Shown here piece by piece: positions 19,026-27,363 of a stretch of 64,000 bases of DNA. The notes under the pieces were generated by a model. The model did no database searches, was not told the origin of the DNA, and saw nothing but the letters and a program-made list of their open reading frames with translations. The stretch comes from an uncultured Ignavibacteria bacterium (lineage in GTDB: Bacteria > Bacteroidota > Ignavibacteria > SZUA-365): NCBI GenBank assembly GCA_913061095.1, contig CAJXVM010000025.1, positions 1-64,000 of the forward strand, read 5' to 3'. The translations under genes and the position numbers were made by a program. Each line of letters opens with the position of its first letter. Positions within the stretch are counted from its first letter, which is position 1.

Positions 19026-19823
19026 TCAGTGATGCGCATGATGGGATTGCCGTGCGTGGTCCTTGTCAGCGTTTGTTATCGATTCGAGTATCCGCATGTG
19101 CTGCTCGTATTCGAGACCCGCTTCTTCCGGAGCGCCGTACAGTGAAGGGTGGATGTACTTTCCGAGCCTGTCACCGGTTTTTGAGACCTCGGGAACAAGA
19201 GGATTCCTGCGTGCCCAGGCATCCTGTCGCTTCCCGGTCACTTCCCAGGAGATCTTGAGTCCGGGTGTGCCCCCGGCGATGCGGAACCTGTTATCGTGAA
19301 CTTCTTCCGCAATGTACACCCGCGCCCATCCTCCGATGCAGGTCAGCTGGTATCGGATATCGGTGTTCACCGCCTCAAAGTAGGAGGGAAGAATTACGGT
19401 TGCTTCTCCGCGTTCGTCGAGAATGACATTGCCGGAATACGTGTTCAGCATTTCGCAGCTCTCTATCGCCATGTGGTAGAGGTATTTCCCGGCCGGATCA
19501 AGCGGGTGATCGATCGCGAAGCCCTTGGCACCACCGTGAATTGTCCCGCTCACCGAGAGGTCGCCTTCAATACGCACGTCACCGCGAAAGAATCCGGCGC
19601 GGGTAGCCATTCCAAGGTATCCGTAGTAGTTCTGCGGTTTGTATACCCCGACAACGCCGCCGTCCGAGTAGCCGATGTAACCATGATAGTCGCCCCGCTG
19701 ACCAAAGACGCCGTTTGCTCCGCCGAGATATCCCCGCGTACTGTTCGCGGTATTCAATAGCAGCAGAAAACCCATCAGGGCCAGGGGGATAATGCAGAAC
19801 ACCGTACTGGAGTGAGTACTCAT
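19026..19823 (-). CDS. Secreted tail-fibre/adhesin-like protein, conserved, function unknown
   Basis: The ATG at 19823 follows a GGAAG site and starts a hydrophobic signal (MSTHSSTVFCIIPLALMGFLLLL); the frame extends upstream without support. The 265-residue protein then has Gly/Tyr-rich short repeats (GYLGGANGVFG, GYIGYSDGGVVG, GYLGMATRAGFFRGD; about 30-95), a VRIEGDLSVSG beta-helix-like step, and a compact C-terminal domain (about 110-225) with KYLYHMAIESCEML, RYQLTCIGGWARVYIAEE and WEVTGKRQDAWARRN. That C-terminal domain is widespread in proteins annotated as hypothetical or tail-fibre-like and is not tied to a known activity. The end is His-rich. Expressed with the next small T9SS protein. 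Confidence 0.8.
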   Translation of the reverse strand: MSTHSSTVFCIIPLALMGFLLLLNTANSTRGYLGGANGVFGQRGDYHGYIGYSDGGVVGVYKPQNYYGYLGMATRAGFFRGDVRIEGDLSVSGTIHGGAKGFAIDHPLDPAGKYLYHMAIESCEMLNTYSGNVILDERGEATVILPSYFEAVNTDIRYQLTCIGGWARVYIAEEVHDNRFRIAGGTPGLKISWEVTGKRQDAWARRNPLVPEVSKTGDRLGKYIHPSLYGAPEEAGLEYEQHMRILESITNADKDHARQSHHAHH

Positions 19824-19983
19824 GGCGTTGGCTTCCTGTTGGAATGAACGGGATCTCTGGCATGCGGCACGCAGGCAGGAAGCGATGTGCGGAACCATGA
19901 ATACACACGACCGCTCATTCCCGCCCGGCGTCGAATGCGACGGGATTCGTGCAGAAATGATGATGTTATCTTGAATACAGAAA

Positions 19984-20012
19984 AACATATCGAAATCAGA
20001 CAGGTTTGTCAA
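19984..20012 (-). promoter_or_regulatory. Promoter of the tail-fibre-like gene pair
   Basis: Minus strand: perfect TTGACA (20012-20007), 17-bp spacer, TATGTT (19989-19984). This is one of the best matches to the window consensus. Confidence 0.7.
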
Positions 20013-20024
20013 GACCGCACGGGT

Positions 20025-20053
20025 TTGTATTTATCCCGATATAACACTATTTA
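20025..20053 (+). promoter_or_regulatory. Possible promoter of the 190-aa protein gene
   Basis: TTGTAT (20025-20030), 17-bp spacer, TATTTA (20048-20053); start codon about 105 bases downstream. Confidence 0.45.
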
Positions 20054-20157
20054 TATCTGCCTCTCCATGACACAGCCCGACACCGATTCACGTTGGTGCG
20101 TGTGGTGTTGTACGCCCGCACGCCTCCGCATGTGCTGTTGGAACAGGAAGGGACACC

Positions 20158-20730
20158 ATGGAACTCGTGTTGTTTTCGGAAAGCACCGTTGGTGAGTTCT
20201 ATGAGCGCGTCGTTTCCGAACGCGCGGAACGCAGGATATTCAATCTCCCTGCCGAGGACCTCTGTGCAGGGTCGGTCAGGGAGCATGTGGACAGCATTAT
20301 TACCATGTTCTGTCCCGGCCGTCTGCTGCTTGATCCCGAACTGTTCGAGTCCGCCGGGAATCAACCGGAGGGACAATCGTGGAATCTCCACATGTGGCTT
20401 GAGTTTACCGGCCCCGCACGACTGTTCCATCTGCGTCCCCGTCAGCATTATACCGTGGCGCCGCTGGCAACACGGCTGCAACCGCCGGGCGGTGGCGTAC
20501 CGGGATGCGTGATCATTCAGAAAGCCATCGTCTCCGCTTCCGATGTCACGGAGTACCGGCGATTCGCGGAACAGCAGTTCCGTGCCATACGCGACTGTGT
20601 GCAGTGGGTGAATGATGATCTGGATTATTACGAGCAGGGGCTTCGCGGATGGTTGTGGTCACTGCTGGAAACGAAGCGGAAACGGATCTGCTCCGAATTC
20701 CATACTGACATTCCCGAGCGCCGGCACTGA
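20158..20730 (+). CDS. Protein of unknown function upstream of the large helicase
   Basis: The 190-residue protein is not recognised with confidence. The ATG follows an AGGAAGG site. No signal peptide or membrane segment is visible. It begins with a mixed alpha/beta part (ELVLFSESTVGEFYERVV), has a central beta-rich segment (WNLHMWLEFTGPARLFHLRP, then VAPLATRLQPPGGG), and ends in a long helical stretch (EYRRFAEQQFRAIRDCVQWV to LETKRKRICSEF). The layout recalls, from memory only, N-terminal regions of larger proteins that carry an effector domain after this helix; here no such domain follows. It is on the same strand as the helicase, 157 bases upstream, with a separate promoter in between, so co-function is possible but the link is positional only. 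Confidence 0.72.
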   Translation: MELVLFSESTVGEFYERVVSERAERRIFNLPAEDLCAGSVREHVDSIITMFCPGRLLLDPELFESAGNQPEGQSWNLHMWLEFTGPARLFHLRPRQHYTVAPLATRLQPPGGGVPGCVIIQKAIVSASDVTEYRRFAEQQFRAIRDCVQWVNDDLDYYEQGLRGWLWSLLETKRKRICSEFHTDIPERRH

Positions 20731-20789
20731 GCGACACTGTCGAGAGAGGGTGCAAGTCCAAACCTTTCAACCTTTTAATCTCAGCTTCA

Positions 20790-20818
20790 TTGTTTCTTTC
20801 GGGAGCAAGCACTATTCT
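20790..20818 (+). promoter_or_regulatory. Promoter of the helicase/coiled-coil operon
   Basis: TTGTTT (20790-20795), 17-bp spacer, TATTCT (20813-20818), 70 bases before the helicase ATG. Confidence 0.6.
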
Positions 20819-20887
20819 TTTTCTACCAGACTCAATGAGTTCCATTGATCTCCGTTCCCGCCGCACGCACCGAAGGATGAGTGTCGC

Positions 20888-23800
20888 ATGAATCAGTTCC
20901 TGTATGCCGGATATGTGCTGCCCGGCGTGGCGAATGCACTCAGCGCATCCGGCACGGAGGACGAAAATGTTCTGTCCATCCTGCGGCAGCGCTTCTGTTC
21001 GACCGCTGCGGAAATCGCTTCGCCCGGTGGTAAGCCACCACCTGCCGATCCTGTCGTTGCCACCGCGGCCAATATCGTCTCCCGCGGGCTGCCGACCTTC
21101 CCTTCATATGAGATTCAGCAGGCCTTTGATCGCGCGATCGGACTGACGCGGAGCAGCGTCGATGATCGGGGACGGATACGTGGCACACTTGCTTCACCGG
21201 ATCGTTCCGTTGGTGACCGCTTCCACGCAGCACTGGCTGCCGCTCAGACGGCACTGTCGCCGAAACGGAAGAAAGCGGATACGCCCGCGGACGGAGATCA
21301 TGTTCTCGAAACCCTGCTGCGCGAGAGCGGGGCCGAGGTGACGGCGCTGCTCTTTTCGCCGCTCCTCATGGCGCGGATTCAGCGTGCTCTGCTGCACCTG
21401 CTCCTGAAAGCCGTTCTGGACCTTTCGGCTGATCGATGGCGAATCACCATCATCGAACGAGATGTCCCTGCCGCAGCGCTCGCCATCGCAGATCTCAGGG
21501 CGCTGTTCGATGCGCTTTTTGCACTTGAAGGGAAAGGACGTAGTGTACCTGATATCACGCTGACCGTATTGCCGTCGAAGGCGTTTGCGGATTCCCCGCT
21601 CCACCGTCACGCCGATGCCACGATCGCGAAGGATGCCCGTCATCTTCCCGCATCGGACTGCTGCATCGATGCCGCGATTCTCTCGTTTCCCGGTGCGGTG
21701 CATCCCGAGATTCCCTCAGACACGGCGGTCCATGTCACGCTGCGGACAGCCGGCGACGAAGGCGGTGCGCGGGAGTTCATGGCAGTAGAAGCAGTGCCCT
21801 GGGCTCCGATCGTGGACGCCGGGGCGCCAGACCGCAGCGACGCAGCGGTTCACCTCCTTCGACGGCTTTTTCGTCTGGATGCGTTTCGCGAACAGCAGCT
21901 TCCGCTGCTGGACCTTGCACTGCGGCAGCGGCCGATGCTTGTCAGTCTGCCCGCGGGGTCGGGCAAGTCACTGATCTACCATTTTGCGGCATTGCTGCAG
22001 CCGGCACGGTCGCTGATCATTGAGCCGCTGTCTTCTCTTGCTATCGACCAGGAACAGAGTCTGCGCGACTGTCTCATCGACGGTGTTGCCTGTCTGCACG
22101 AATCCCTGGCGGCGGAACAGCGGCGACAGGAAATCGCCAGCATGAAAAGAGGCGAGGTGTTCTGCACGGTCATGACTGCCGAGTTGTTTCGTGACGAGGA
22201 ATGCATCACCGTCCTGCAGGAACTCCGCAATGCGAATGTATTTTTCTCACAGTGTGTGATCGACGAAGCGCATACGCTTTCGGAGTGGAGTCATGACAGC
22301 CGATGTACCATGTACGGTGCCGCGGAGGCTGCGGCGCAACGGCTCCGGGGCGGGAAGAAAGCCGTCGTTCCGCTGCGGCTGTTCACCTCCGCGATCGCCC
22401 GGGATGTCATCGAGGATCTTCGCCGTCAATGTGCGGCGGCCGGTCGAGCCGGCAGACTGTCAGACGGGGAAATCGTCGTTGAACGGAAATCCCTGCATTC
22501 CGCCACACACTATTCCGTGTATCCTTCCCCCGTCGGAAATTCCGCTCCGCGGGAGCTTCTGCGCGGCAAACGCGCGGCCATTGACAGCCTGCTGCAGCGG
22601 CTTCCCGCATTCTTCGATGAGCTGCAATCAACCGTGCCGCTGTCAAGCCGACTCCCTGATTTTCGTCCCGATACGTTTTTCTCCCGTGAAACGGGATACG
22701 CGGGAGTGCTGTACTGTCCGCGGCCATCCGGTGTTCTCGGCGTGACGAGCAAGTTCTCGCCGGCGGGCGGCGACTATACGGTTGCAGAAAAGCTCGAACG
22801 GGACGACCTCCGCATCGGCGTCTTTGTCGGAAAGGAGGAGGGGGTATCTCATGTCGGACGTCAGGTGCTCGAGGAAGCGGCGGCCGAGCGGAGCCGTTTG
22901 CGCGCGGGCGATATCAATCTGCTCGTCGCCACAGGGGCCTTCGGGATCGGCATCGATAATCCCCGTATTCGCTACACTGTACATCTCACCCCGCCGCCCA
23001 GTATCGAGCGCTTCGTGCAGGAAAGCGGACGGGCAGGCCATGACGGCAGATCAGCCCTGGCAGCCGTGCTCTTCGCTCCCGACGGAGCATCGCGCAGTGC
23101 CGATGCCGCCATCGCCACGGAGACGCAGGCGATCGCAACCAGCAGTGCCGCCCGGGAGAAACAGCAGCTGCATGATCTCCTGCATGAAATTTCGTATCCC
23201 GAGGATTCGAACACCGGACGCGTCGCGAACATGATCGAAGATGAGTTCGGCATCAATGTGCGTGTCAGCTACTGGCAGCGTGGACTCGACGAACGCATGT
23301 ATGTGTATGAAGCAGGGAACGCCTGCGGTTACGTTGATCTCGTGACACAGGATGTCGTGACCGAGTCCGCAGTGCACGACGCGGAGTTCGCGCGCTCCAT
23401 TCTGCAGTTTGCCCATGATGTCAGCCTCGCGGAGGCCGGCTCGGGACCGACCCTCTCATCCTGGGTCTCTGCAACCTTTCCGTCCGATGTGGATGACGGT
23501 ATCGCGCAGCAGATGGTGGAGTTCGATCCCGACGCGACCTTTACCCTTCGTATCGGGTTCGAAAACGACCGGGAGCCGCTGCTCAACAGGATTCACCAGC
23601 TGCTCTGGCATGATGCAGACATTCAGATTCAGCGAAAGCTCCTCTCGCAGGCCAGCGCGCAGTCATGGACCGATTTCTGTTCGCAGCTGGAAATGCGCAG
23701 CAGGAAAATCGGTGCCTTCGAGGCGCTCGATGCCGATCTTGAACAGCGCCTCATCGCACTGTTCAATAAAATCCGCACGCGCGCGGATACCGAACGCGTT

Positions 23801-25309
23801 ATTCAGCGCCTCGCCATGCTGGGAGCGGTGCAGGACTACACGATCAACGCCAGCGCACGGAAATTTTCGCTGACCATGCACGTGCGCCACGATAACGAAT
23901 ACCGCGAATCGCTGCGCGCGTACATGGGGACTTTTGTCCCGGAAGCACATGTCGAGCGCCTGCTTGCCGGACTGTCATCGTATCCGGGGGATTCCGAACT
24001 TGAGCGATGCCTCTATTTTCTCGTGGATTTCACATATCAACAGCCCATACGCCGCAGGCAGGAGGCCGTCGCCATCATGCTGCATGCCTGCGAGGTGGGA
24101 GCCGGGGAGGGAGCCGCGGCGTTTCGCCATGAACTCGATTTCAGCCTTCGCGCGAAATATGCCCGGCGTGACAGGCTGCCGCGTGACCTCAAAAGCGCAG
24201 CGGACCGCTTCGCCGTGCTGCAGACCTACCTTGGGCTGATTGAGGAGGATGCAAGTGGAAGCATGTTTGAGAATGCCGAGCATCTTGAACGCTCCTGCAT
24301 CGAACTCGGTCAGGCAGGGGGGAATGATCCGCTGCTTGATGCTCTCGCCTCGTTCGCGAGACTGCTCATGTGCCGTAATGACCAGCGAATTCCCGCGCTA
24401 CGCGCGCAGTTTGTTGATGCCGTGACCGAGTGCGCCGCTGCATCCGGCATCAGCGGTTCGCGGTATCTCGAGGCGGTGACGCCGCTTTTCCAGTTGTTTC
24501 GCCGCTATTTCTCACAGGAGCTTACCTCGCAGCTGAGAACGGAACTCGAAAATGCTGCAGATAGGATCAGGAAATCGGTACCGCGATCCATGCCAACTCT
24601 GACCGGGACTGCCGGCGACGACGTTCCGGGAGCAATGCACGATCTCACCGCTGCGCCCGTATCTCCACCGGCACGGGATGACACCCCTGCATCCAGGGCG
24701 GCAGAAAAGTCCGGCGGAACAGACGCTGAACGCAGGACTGAAGGCACGGGGAGGGTGGACCGGAAGCGTGAATCTCGCGCGCCGCGCCGTGCTGATACGG
24801 AGCACGAACGCAGACCTGCGGAGAGACCCGAAGCGGAGGAGAAGCATTCAGAGACACCGGAGAGTGAAACGGATATCGAGGCGATCCTTGCGGATCTCGA
24901 GCGGACACTCGCCGGTGATCAGGATACTCCGTCAGAAAAGCCCCCTCGTCGGCACAAAGATCCCGCAACAGATTCTGCATCGAAAGAAGCGCCGGGCGAA
25001 GACCGGAAACGTGTCAGTGAGAGGGAATCGCCATCCGGAAAATCCCGGGCAGCGGGAAAGAAATCATCGGCGGAGCTCAGTGCCGCTGCGAAGCAGAAGC
25101 CGTCCGCAGAGAAGGCAGCGCGGCGAAAATATACCGCAAGGAAGAGTGCCGCTACACGTTCAGCGGAGAAGCACGACCCCGGGGAAACGGATCCTGGCGC
25201 GACAGTGGATCCTGCGGTTGACCAGGCTCTTACATGGCTGCAAACATTCAACAATAGATTCCTGAAGGATTATGAATCCCGAAACGCTCGCATCCCTGCA
25301 GGCTCTTGA
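20888..25309 (+). CDS. Giant RecQ-type superfamily 2 helicase with unassigned N- and C-terminal domains
   Basis: The 1473-residue protein has an SF2 helicase core at about 325-735: Walker A PAGSGKS (355-361), DEAH box (459-462), a motif III-like LFTSA, motif V region VATGAFGIGIDNPR, and motif VI QESGRAGHDG (711-720). The order and the DEAH and QESGRAGRDG-like signatures are RecQ-type. No RQC zinc cysteines or HRDC domain are visible. Residues 1-320 are unassigned alpha/beta sequence and about 735-1235 unassigned helical sequence, so more than half of the folded part has no known match for me. Residues about 1240-1440 are charged, low-complexity and probably disordered; a short ordered tail follows. 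The stop lies 38 bases inside the next gene, implying coupled translation. A DNA-processing or genome-defence role is the best guess (inference). Confidence 0.85.
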   Translation: MNQFLYAGYVLPGVANALSASGTEDENVLSILRQRFCSTAAEIASPGGKPPPADPVVATAANIVSRGLPTFPSYEIQQAFDRAIGLTRSSVDDRGRIRGTLASPDRSVGDRFHAALAAAQTALSPKRKKADTPADGDHVLETLLRESGAEVTALLFSPLLMARIQRALLHLLLKAVLDLSADRWRITIIERDVPAAALAIADLRALFDALFALEGKGRSVPDITLTVLPSKAFADSPLHRHADATIAKDARHLPASDCCIDAAILSFPGAVHPEIPSDTAVHVTLRTAGDEGGAREFMAVEAVPWAPIVDAGAPDRSDAAVHLLRRLFRLDAFREQQLPLLDLALRQRPMLVSLPAGSGKSLIYHFAALLQPARSLIIEPLSSLAIDQEQSLRDCLIDGVACLHESLAAEQRRQEIASMKRGEVFCTVMTAELFRDEECITVLQELRNANVFFSQCVIDEAHTLSEWSHDSRCTMYGAAEAAAQRLRGGKKAVVPLRLFTSAIARDVIEDLRRQCAAAGRAGRLSDGEIVVERKSLHSATHYSVYPSPVGNSAPRELLRGKRAAIDSLLQRLPAFFDELQSTVPLSSRLPDFRPDTFFSRETGYAGVLYCPRPSGVLGVTSKFSPAGGDYTVAEKLERDDLRIGVFVGKEEGVSHVGRQVLEEAAAERSRLRAGDINLLVATGAFGIGIDNPRIRYTVHLTPPPSIERFVQESGRAGHDGRSALAAVLFAPDGASRSADAAIATETQAIATSSAAREKQQLHDLLHEISYPEDSNTGRVANMIEDEFGINVRVSYWQRGLDERMYVYEAGNACGYVDLVTQDVVTESAVHDAEFARSILQFAHDVSLAEAGSGPTLSSWVSATFPSDVDDGIAQQMVEFDPDATFTLRIGFENDREPLLNRIHQLLWHDADIQIQRKLLSQASAQSWTDFCSQLEMRSRKIGAFEALDADLEQRLIALFNKIRTRADTERVIQRLAMLGAVQDYTINASARKFSLTMHVRHDNEYRESLRAYMGTFVPEAHVERLLAGLSSYPGDSELERCLYFLVDFTYQQPIRRRQEAVAIMLHACEVGAGEGAAAFRHELDFSLRAKYARRDRLPRDLKSAADRFAVLQTYLGLIEEDASGSMFENAEHLERSCIELGQAGGNDPLLDALASFARLLMCRNDQRIPALRAQFVDAVTECAAASGISGSRYLEAVTPLFQLFRRYFSQELTSQLRTELENAADRIRKSVPRSMPTLTGTAGDDVPGAMHDLTAAPVSPPARDDTPASRAAEKSGGTDAERRTEGTGRVDRKRESRAPRRADTEHERRPAERPEAEEKHSETPESETDIEAILADLERTLAGDQDTPSEKPPRRHKDPATDSASKEAPGEDRKRVSERESPSGKSRAAGKKSSAELSAAAKQKPSAEKAARRKYTARKSAATRSAEKHDPGETDPGATVDPAVDQALTWLQTFNNRFLKDYESRNARIPAGS

Positions 25310-26621
25310 GAAGGAACTGGAGCGCCTGCGCTCCGCTGTGGACCACATCGATCAGGCGAAGTCTGTCTCCCAGAAAGTCGTCGGTGCCGTCGCGCTCATC
25401 CAGAAAAAATACGGGGAACATCTCGATGCGCTGCTGGCCGCGCAGAAAGAAGCAGCGGAGCAACTCGGTGAAGGGACGCAGGACCGCTTTGAGGAAATCA
25501 GTGGCAGTGCGCGCCGCCATATCCTCGAGTCGGCCGCACGTGCCAAAAAATACCTCGAGGATTACAACAGGCAAATGCGTGAAGCGCTTGACAGCGCGGG
25601 CAGTATCGCGGGTGATCACGTCGAGGAGATTTCCTCGAAAGCCGCGGACGTTGTGCGCGACGCCGGGGCGCAGCTTGAGAAACTGACCGAGCAGTCTTCC
25701 GAACTGCTGGATTCTTTCCGCCGGGAATCAGAGGAACAGATTCTGCGGTCGGGAGAAAAGATCGAGGAAGATGTCAGGAATCTCCTCCAGCAACTGCGGG
25801 AGGATTTCGATGAGCTGCAGCGTTCGGCGGCGCAGTCTGTCCAGAAGGCCGGAGGCGCAGCCGCGAAGCATGCCAATGACATCACCGAGAAGGCGCGTTC
25901 CGCACTCGATGCGATGGATGCGTCGGCGCGGCAGAACGTGCAGGAAATCACTGCGGAGACCCGGACCGCGCTCGAGAAACTTGAACATTCCGTAAAGAGA
26001 CATATCGAGGAAGTCGGCGTCCTCGCGCAGGGTGGGGTGAAGGAAACCGCGGCCCTTGCGCGGTCAGCTGTGGAGGATGCAGGAAACCAGTCCAAGAGAA
26101 TTTTTGCCGCCATCAAGAAGGCGCACGATCAGCAGATCACCGATTTCGAAAAAGTCACCGTCTCATCGGATGCACTGATCGCCGCCTCGGGGAAACTCGT
26201 TCGCACGATCGATGCCATCGATTTTCCGTCGCGGCTGCAGGGTATCGAAAACGACATTCGCTCGCTGCACTACAATTTCAACACCGCCATGTCCCGTCTC
26301 GATGGACTGGAAAAATCCACGGAAGCATCCATGGCATCCATGGGTGATGAAATGGTAGGCAAAATCGGCCGGGTCGAAGCGTTCACGGACAAGACCATCC
26401 GCACATTCAGCGACGAGGTTGAAAAGCGCTTCGCGGAACAACAGAAAACGCTCGGAGCGACACGGGTCATTGTCATGCTGCTTCTGCTGCTCAACCTGCT
26501 GATGGCCGCCGGAATCTACATGCTGTGGAGCGGCAGCGACACGTCGGAACCGCAGGGAGAGCCCGAACTGTACGAGACGCTCGACTCACTTGCCGTGCCG
26601 GAAGCGGATCAGCAGCCGTAA
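25272..26621 (+). CDS. Long coiled-coil protein with C-terminal membrane anchor
   Basis: The 449-residue protein is almost entirely heptad/hendecad helix (about 1-390), rich in Ala, Glu, Lys and Ser, with repeated segments of the form SARxxIxExxAxAxxxLE. A single membrane segment (about 398-420, VIVMLLLLLNLLMAAGIYML) follows and then a short acidic tail, so the rod is probably anchored at its C-terminus and cytoplasmic. It begins 38 bases before the helicase stop, in another frame, a strong sign that the two proteins are made together and may interact. The helical region loosely resembles chemoreceptor and apolipoprotein-like rods, but no signalling tip or motor motif is seen. Function unknown. 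Confidence 0.85.
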   Translation: MNPETLASLQALEKELERLRSAVDHIDQAKSVSQKVVGAVALIQKKYGEHLDALLAAQKEAAEQLGEGTQDRFEEISGSARRHILESAARAKKYLEDYNRQMREALDSAGSIAGDHVEEISSKAADVVRDAGAQLEKLTEQSSELLDSFRRESEEQILRSGEKIEEDVRNLLQQLREDFDELQRSAAQSVQKAGGAAAKHANDITEKARSALDAMDASARQNVQEITAETRTALEKLEHSVKRHIEEVGVLAQGGVKETAALARSAVEDAGNQSKRIFAAIKKAHDQQITDFEKVTVSSDALIAASGKLVRTIDAIDFPSRLQGIENDIRSLHYNFNTAMSRLDGLEKSTEASMASMGDEMVGKIGRVEAFTDKTIRTFSDEVEKRFAEQQKTLGATRVIVMLLLLLNLLMAAGIYMLWSGSDTSEPQGEPELYETLDSLAVPEADQQP

Positions 26622-26707
26622 TCCGAAACGATCCGCGACGAAACGCTGCAGGGACTGCGCGCGGCCCGTCAACGGATATACTCGTTACAGAGATGGTCAA
26701 ATCTCTC

Positions 26708-26737
26708 TTGCGGAATTTTGTCCCCGTGTTGTACATT
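26708..26737 (+). promoter_or_regulatory. Promoter of the DUF4136/GGT operon
   Basis: TTGCGG (26708-26713), 18-bp spacer, TACATT (26732-26737), about 70 bases before the ATG. Confidence 0.55.
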
Positions 26738-26809
26738 TTTCCCCGTGGGAGCCGCGGAGGATGTGCTCCTCCGGCGGCGGAAACTCATCTGAAATAATCG
26801 GAGGACACA

Positions 26810-27358
26810 ATGCGCACACAGCTCGGAATGACCGCTGTCCTGCTGCTGATGCTCGCAGGCTGCGGATCTGCGCCACCGCAGAAAACGATTATCTCGGAGT
26901 TCAATCCGGAAACCGACTTCCGTCTGTACAAGACCTATCGATGGTTCGACGGACCCTTCCTGCCCGGTGATCCGGCCACGTCAGAAGAGACGCAGTATCA
27001 TACGGTTCGCAACGCCATCAATAAAATCTTCCGCGCAAAGGGATACGAGTGGCAGCAGTTCGAGGCTACCGATCTCGTACTGCACATCCACAGCGGACTC
27101 GACACGCCGCCGGAAATCGACCAGTGGATGACGTACAACTGGTACAAGCCGTGGTGGGGCGCCTACGGTCCAATGGTGGAAGTCAGCCGTTTCGAGCCCG
27201 GCATGCTGGTGCTGGATATCATCGATGCAAAAAACGTCGAGCTGATATGGCGTGGACTCATTCCCGATTTCTATACTCCGGAGGGCAGACTGCGCGACGT
27301 CGAGGGCTTTGCCGACCGCATACAGCGGGCATTGCGTGATTTCCCCGCAGCTATTTGA
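26810..27358 (+). CDS. DUF4136 lipoprotein
   Basis: The 182-residue protein has a lipoprotein signal with lipobox LAGC (Cys about residue 18) and a DUF4136 domain over the rest: the opening FNPETDFRLYKTYRWFD, a central DLVLHIHSG, a Trp/Tyr-rich loop (NWYKPWWGAYGP), LVLDIIDAKNVELIWRG and the closing IQRALRDFPA are characteristic. The family is found widely in envelope lipoproteins of Bacteroidota and Proteobacteria and has no established activity. ATG follows a CGGAGGA site. The stop abuts the next gene, so they are an operon. Confidence 0.9.
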   Translation: MRTQLGMTAVLLLMLAGCGSAPPQKTIISEFNPETDFRLYKTYRWFDGPFLPGDPATSEETQYHTVRNAINKIFRAKGYEWQQFEATDLVLHIHSGLDTPPEIDQWMTYNWYKPWWGAYGPMVEVSRFEPGMLVLDIIDAKNVELIWRGLIPDFYTPEGRLRDVEGFADRIQRALRDFPAAI

Positions 27359-27363
27359 CCACC

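Larger units (their letters stand above)
19824..20157. other. Divergent promoter region
   Basis: The 334 bases between two divergent genes hold no supported coding sequence. Back-to-back promoters are present: one leftward (19984-20012) and one rightward (20025-20053), separated by 12 bases, so the two units could share regulation. Confidence 0.6.

Noticed and set aside
20888-25309. Assignment of the helicase to a named defence system such as Dpd, Zorya or Druantia
   Set aside because: No partner gene of those systems is present (no tgt-like DpdA, no MotA/MotB-type ZorA/ZorB, no DruE), and the helicase flanks match nothing I can name.
25272-26621. Chemoreceptor
   Set aside because: The rod is helical but has no HAMP domain, no conserved signalling tip and only a C-terminal membrane helix.
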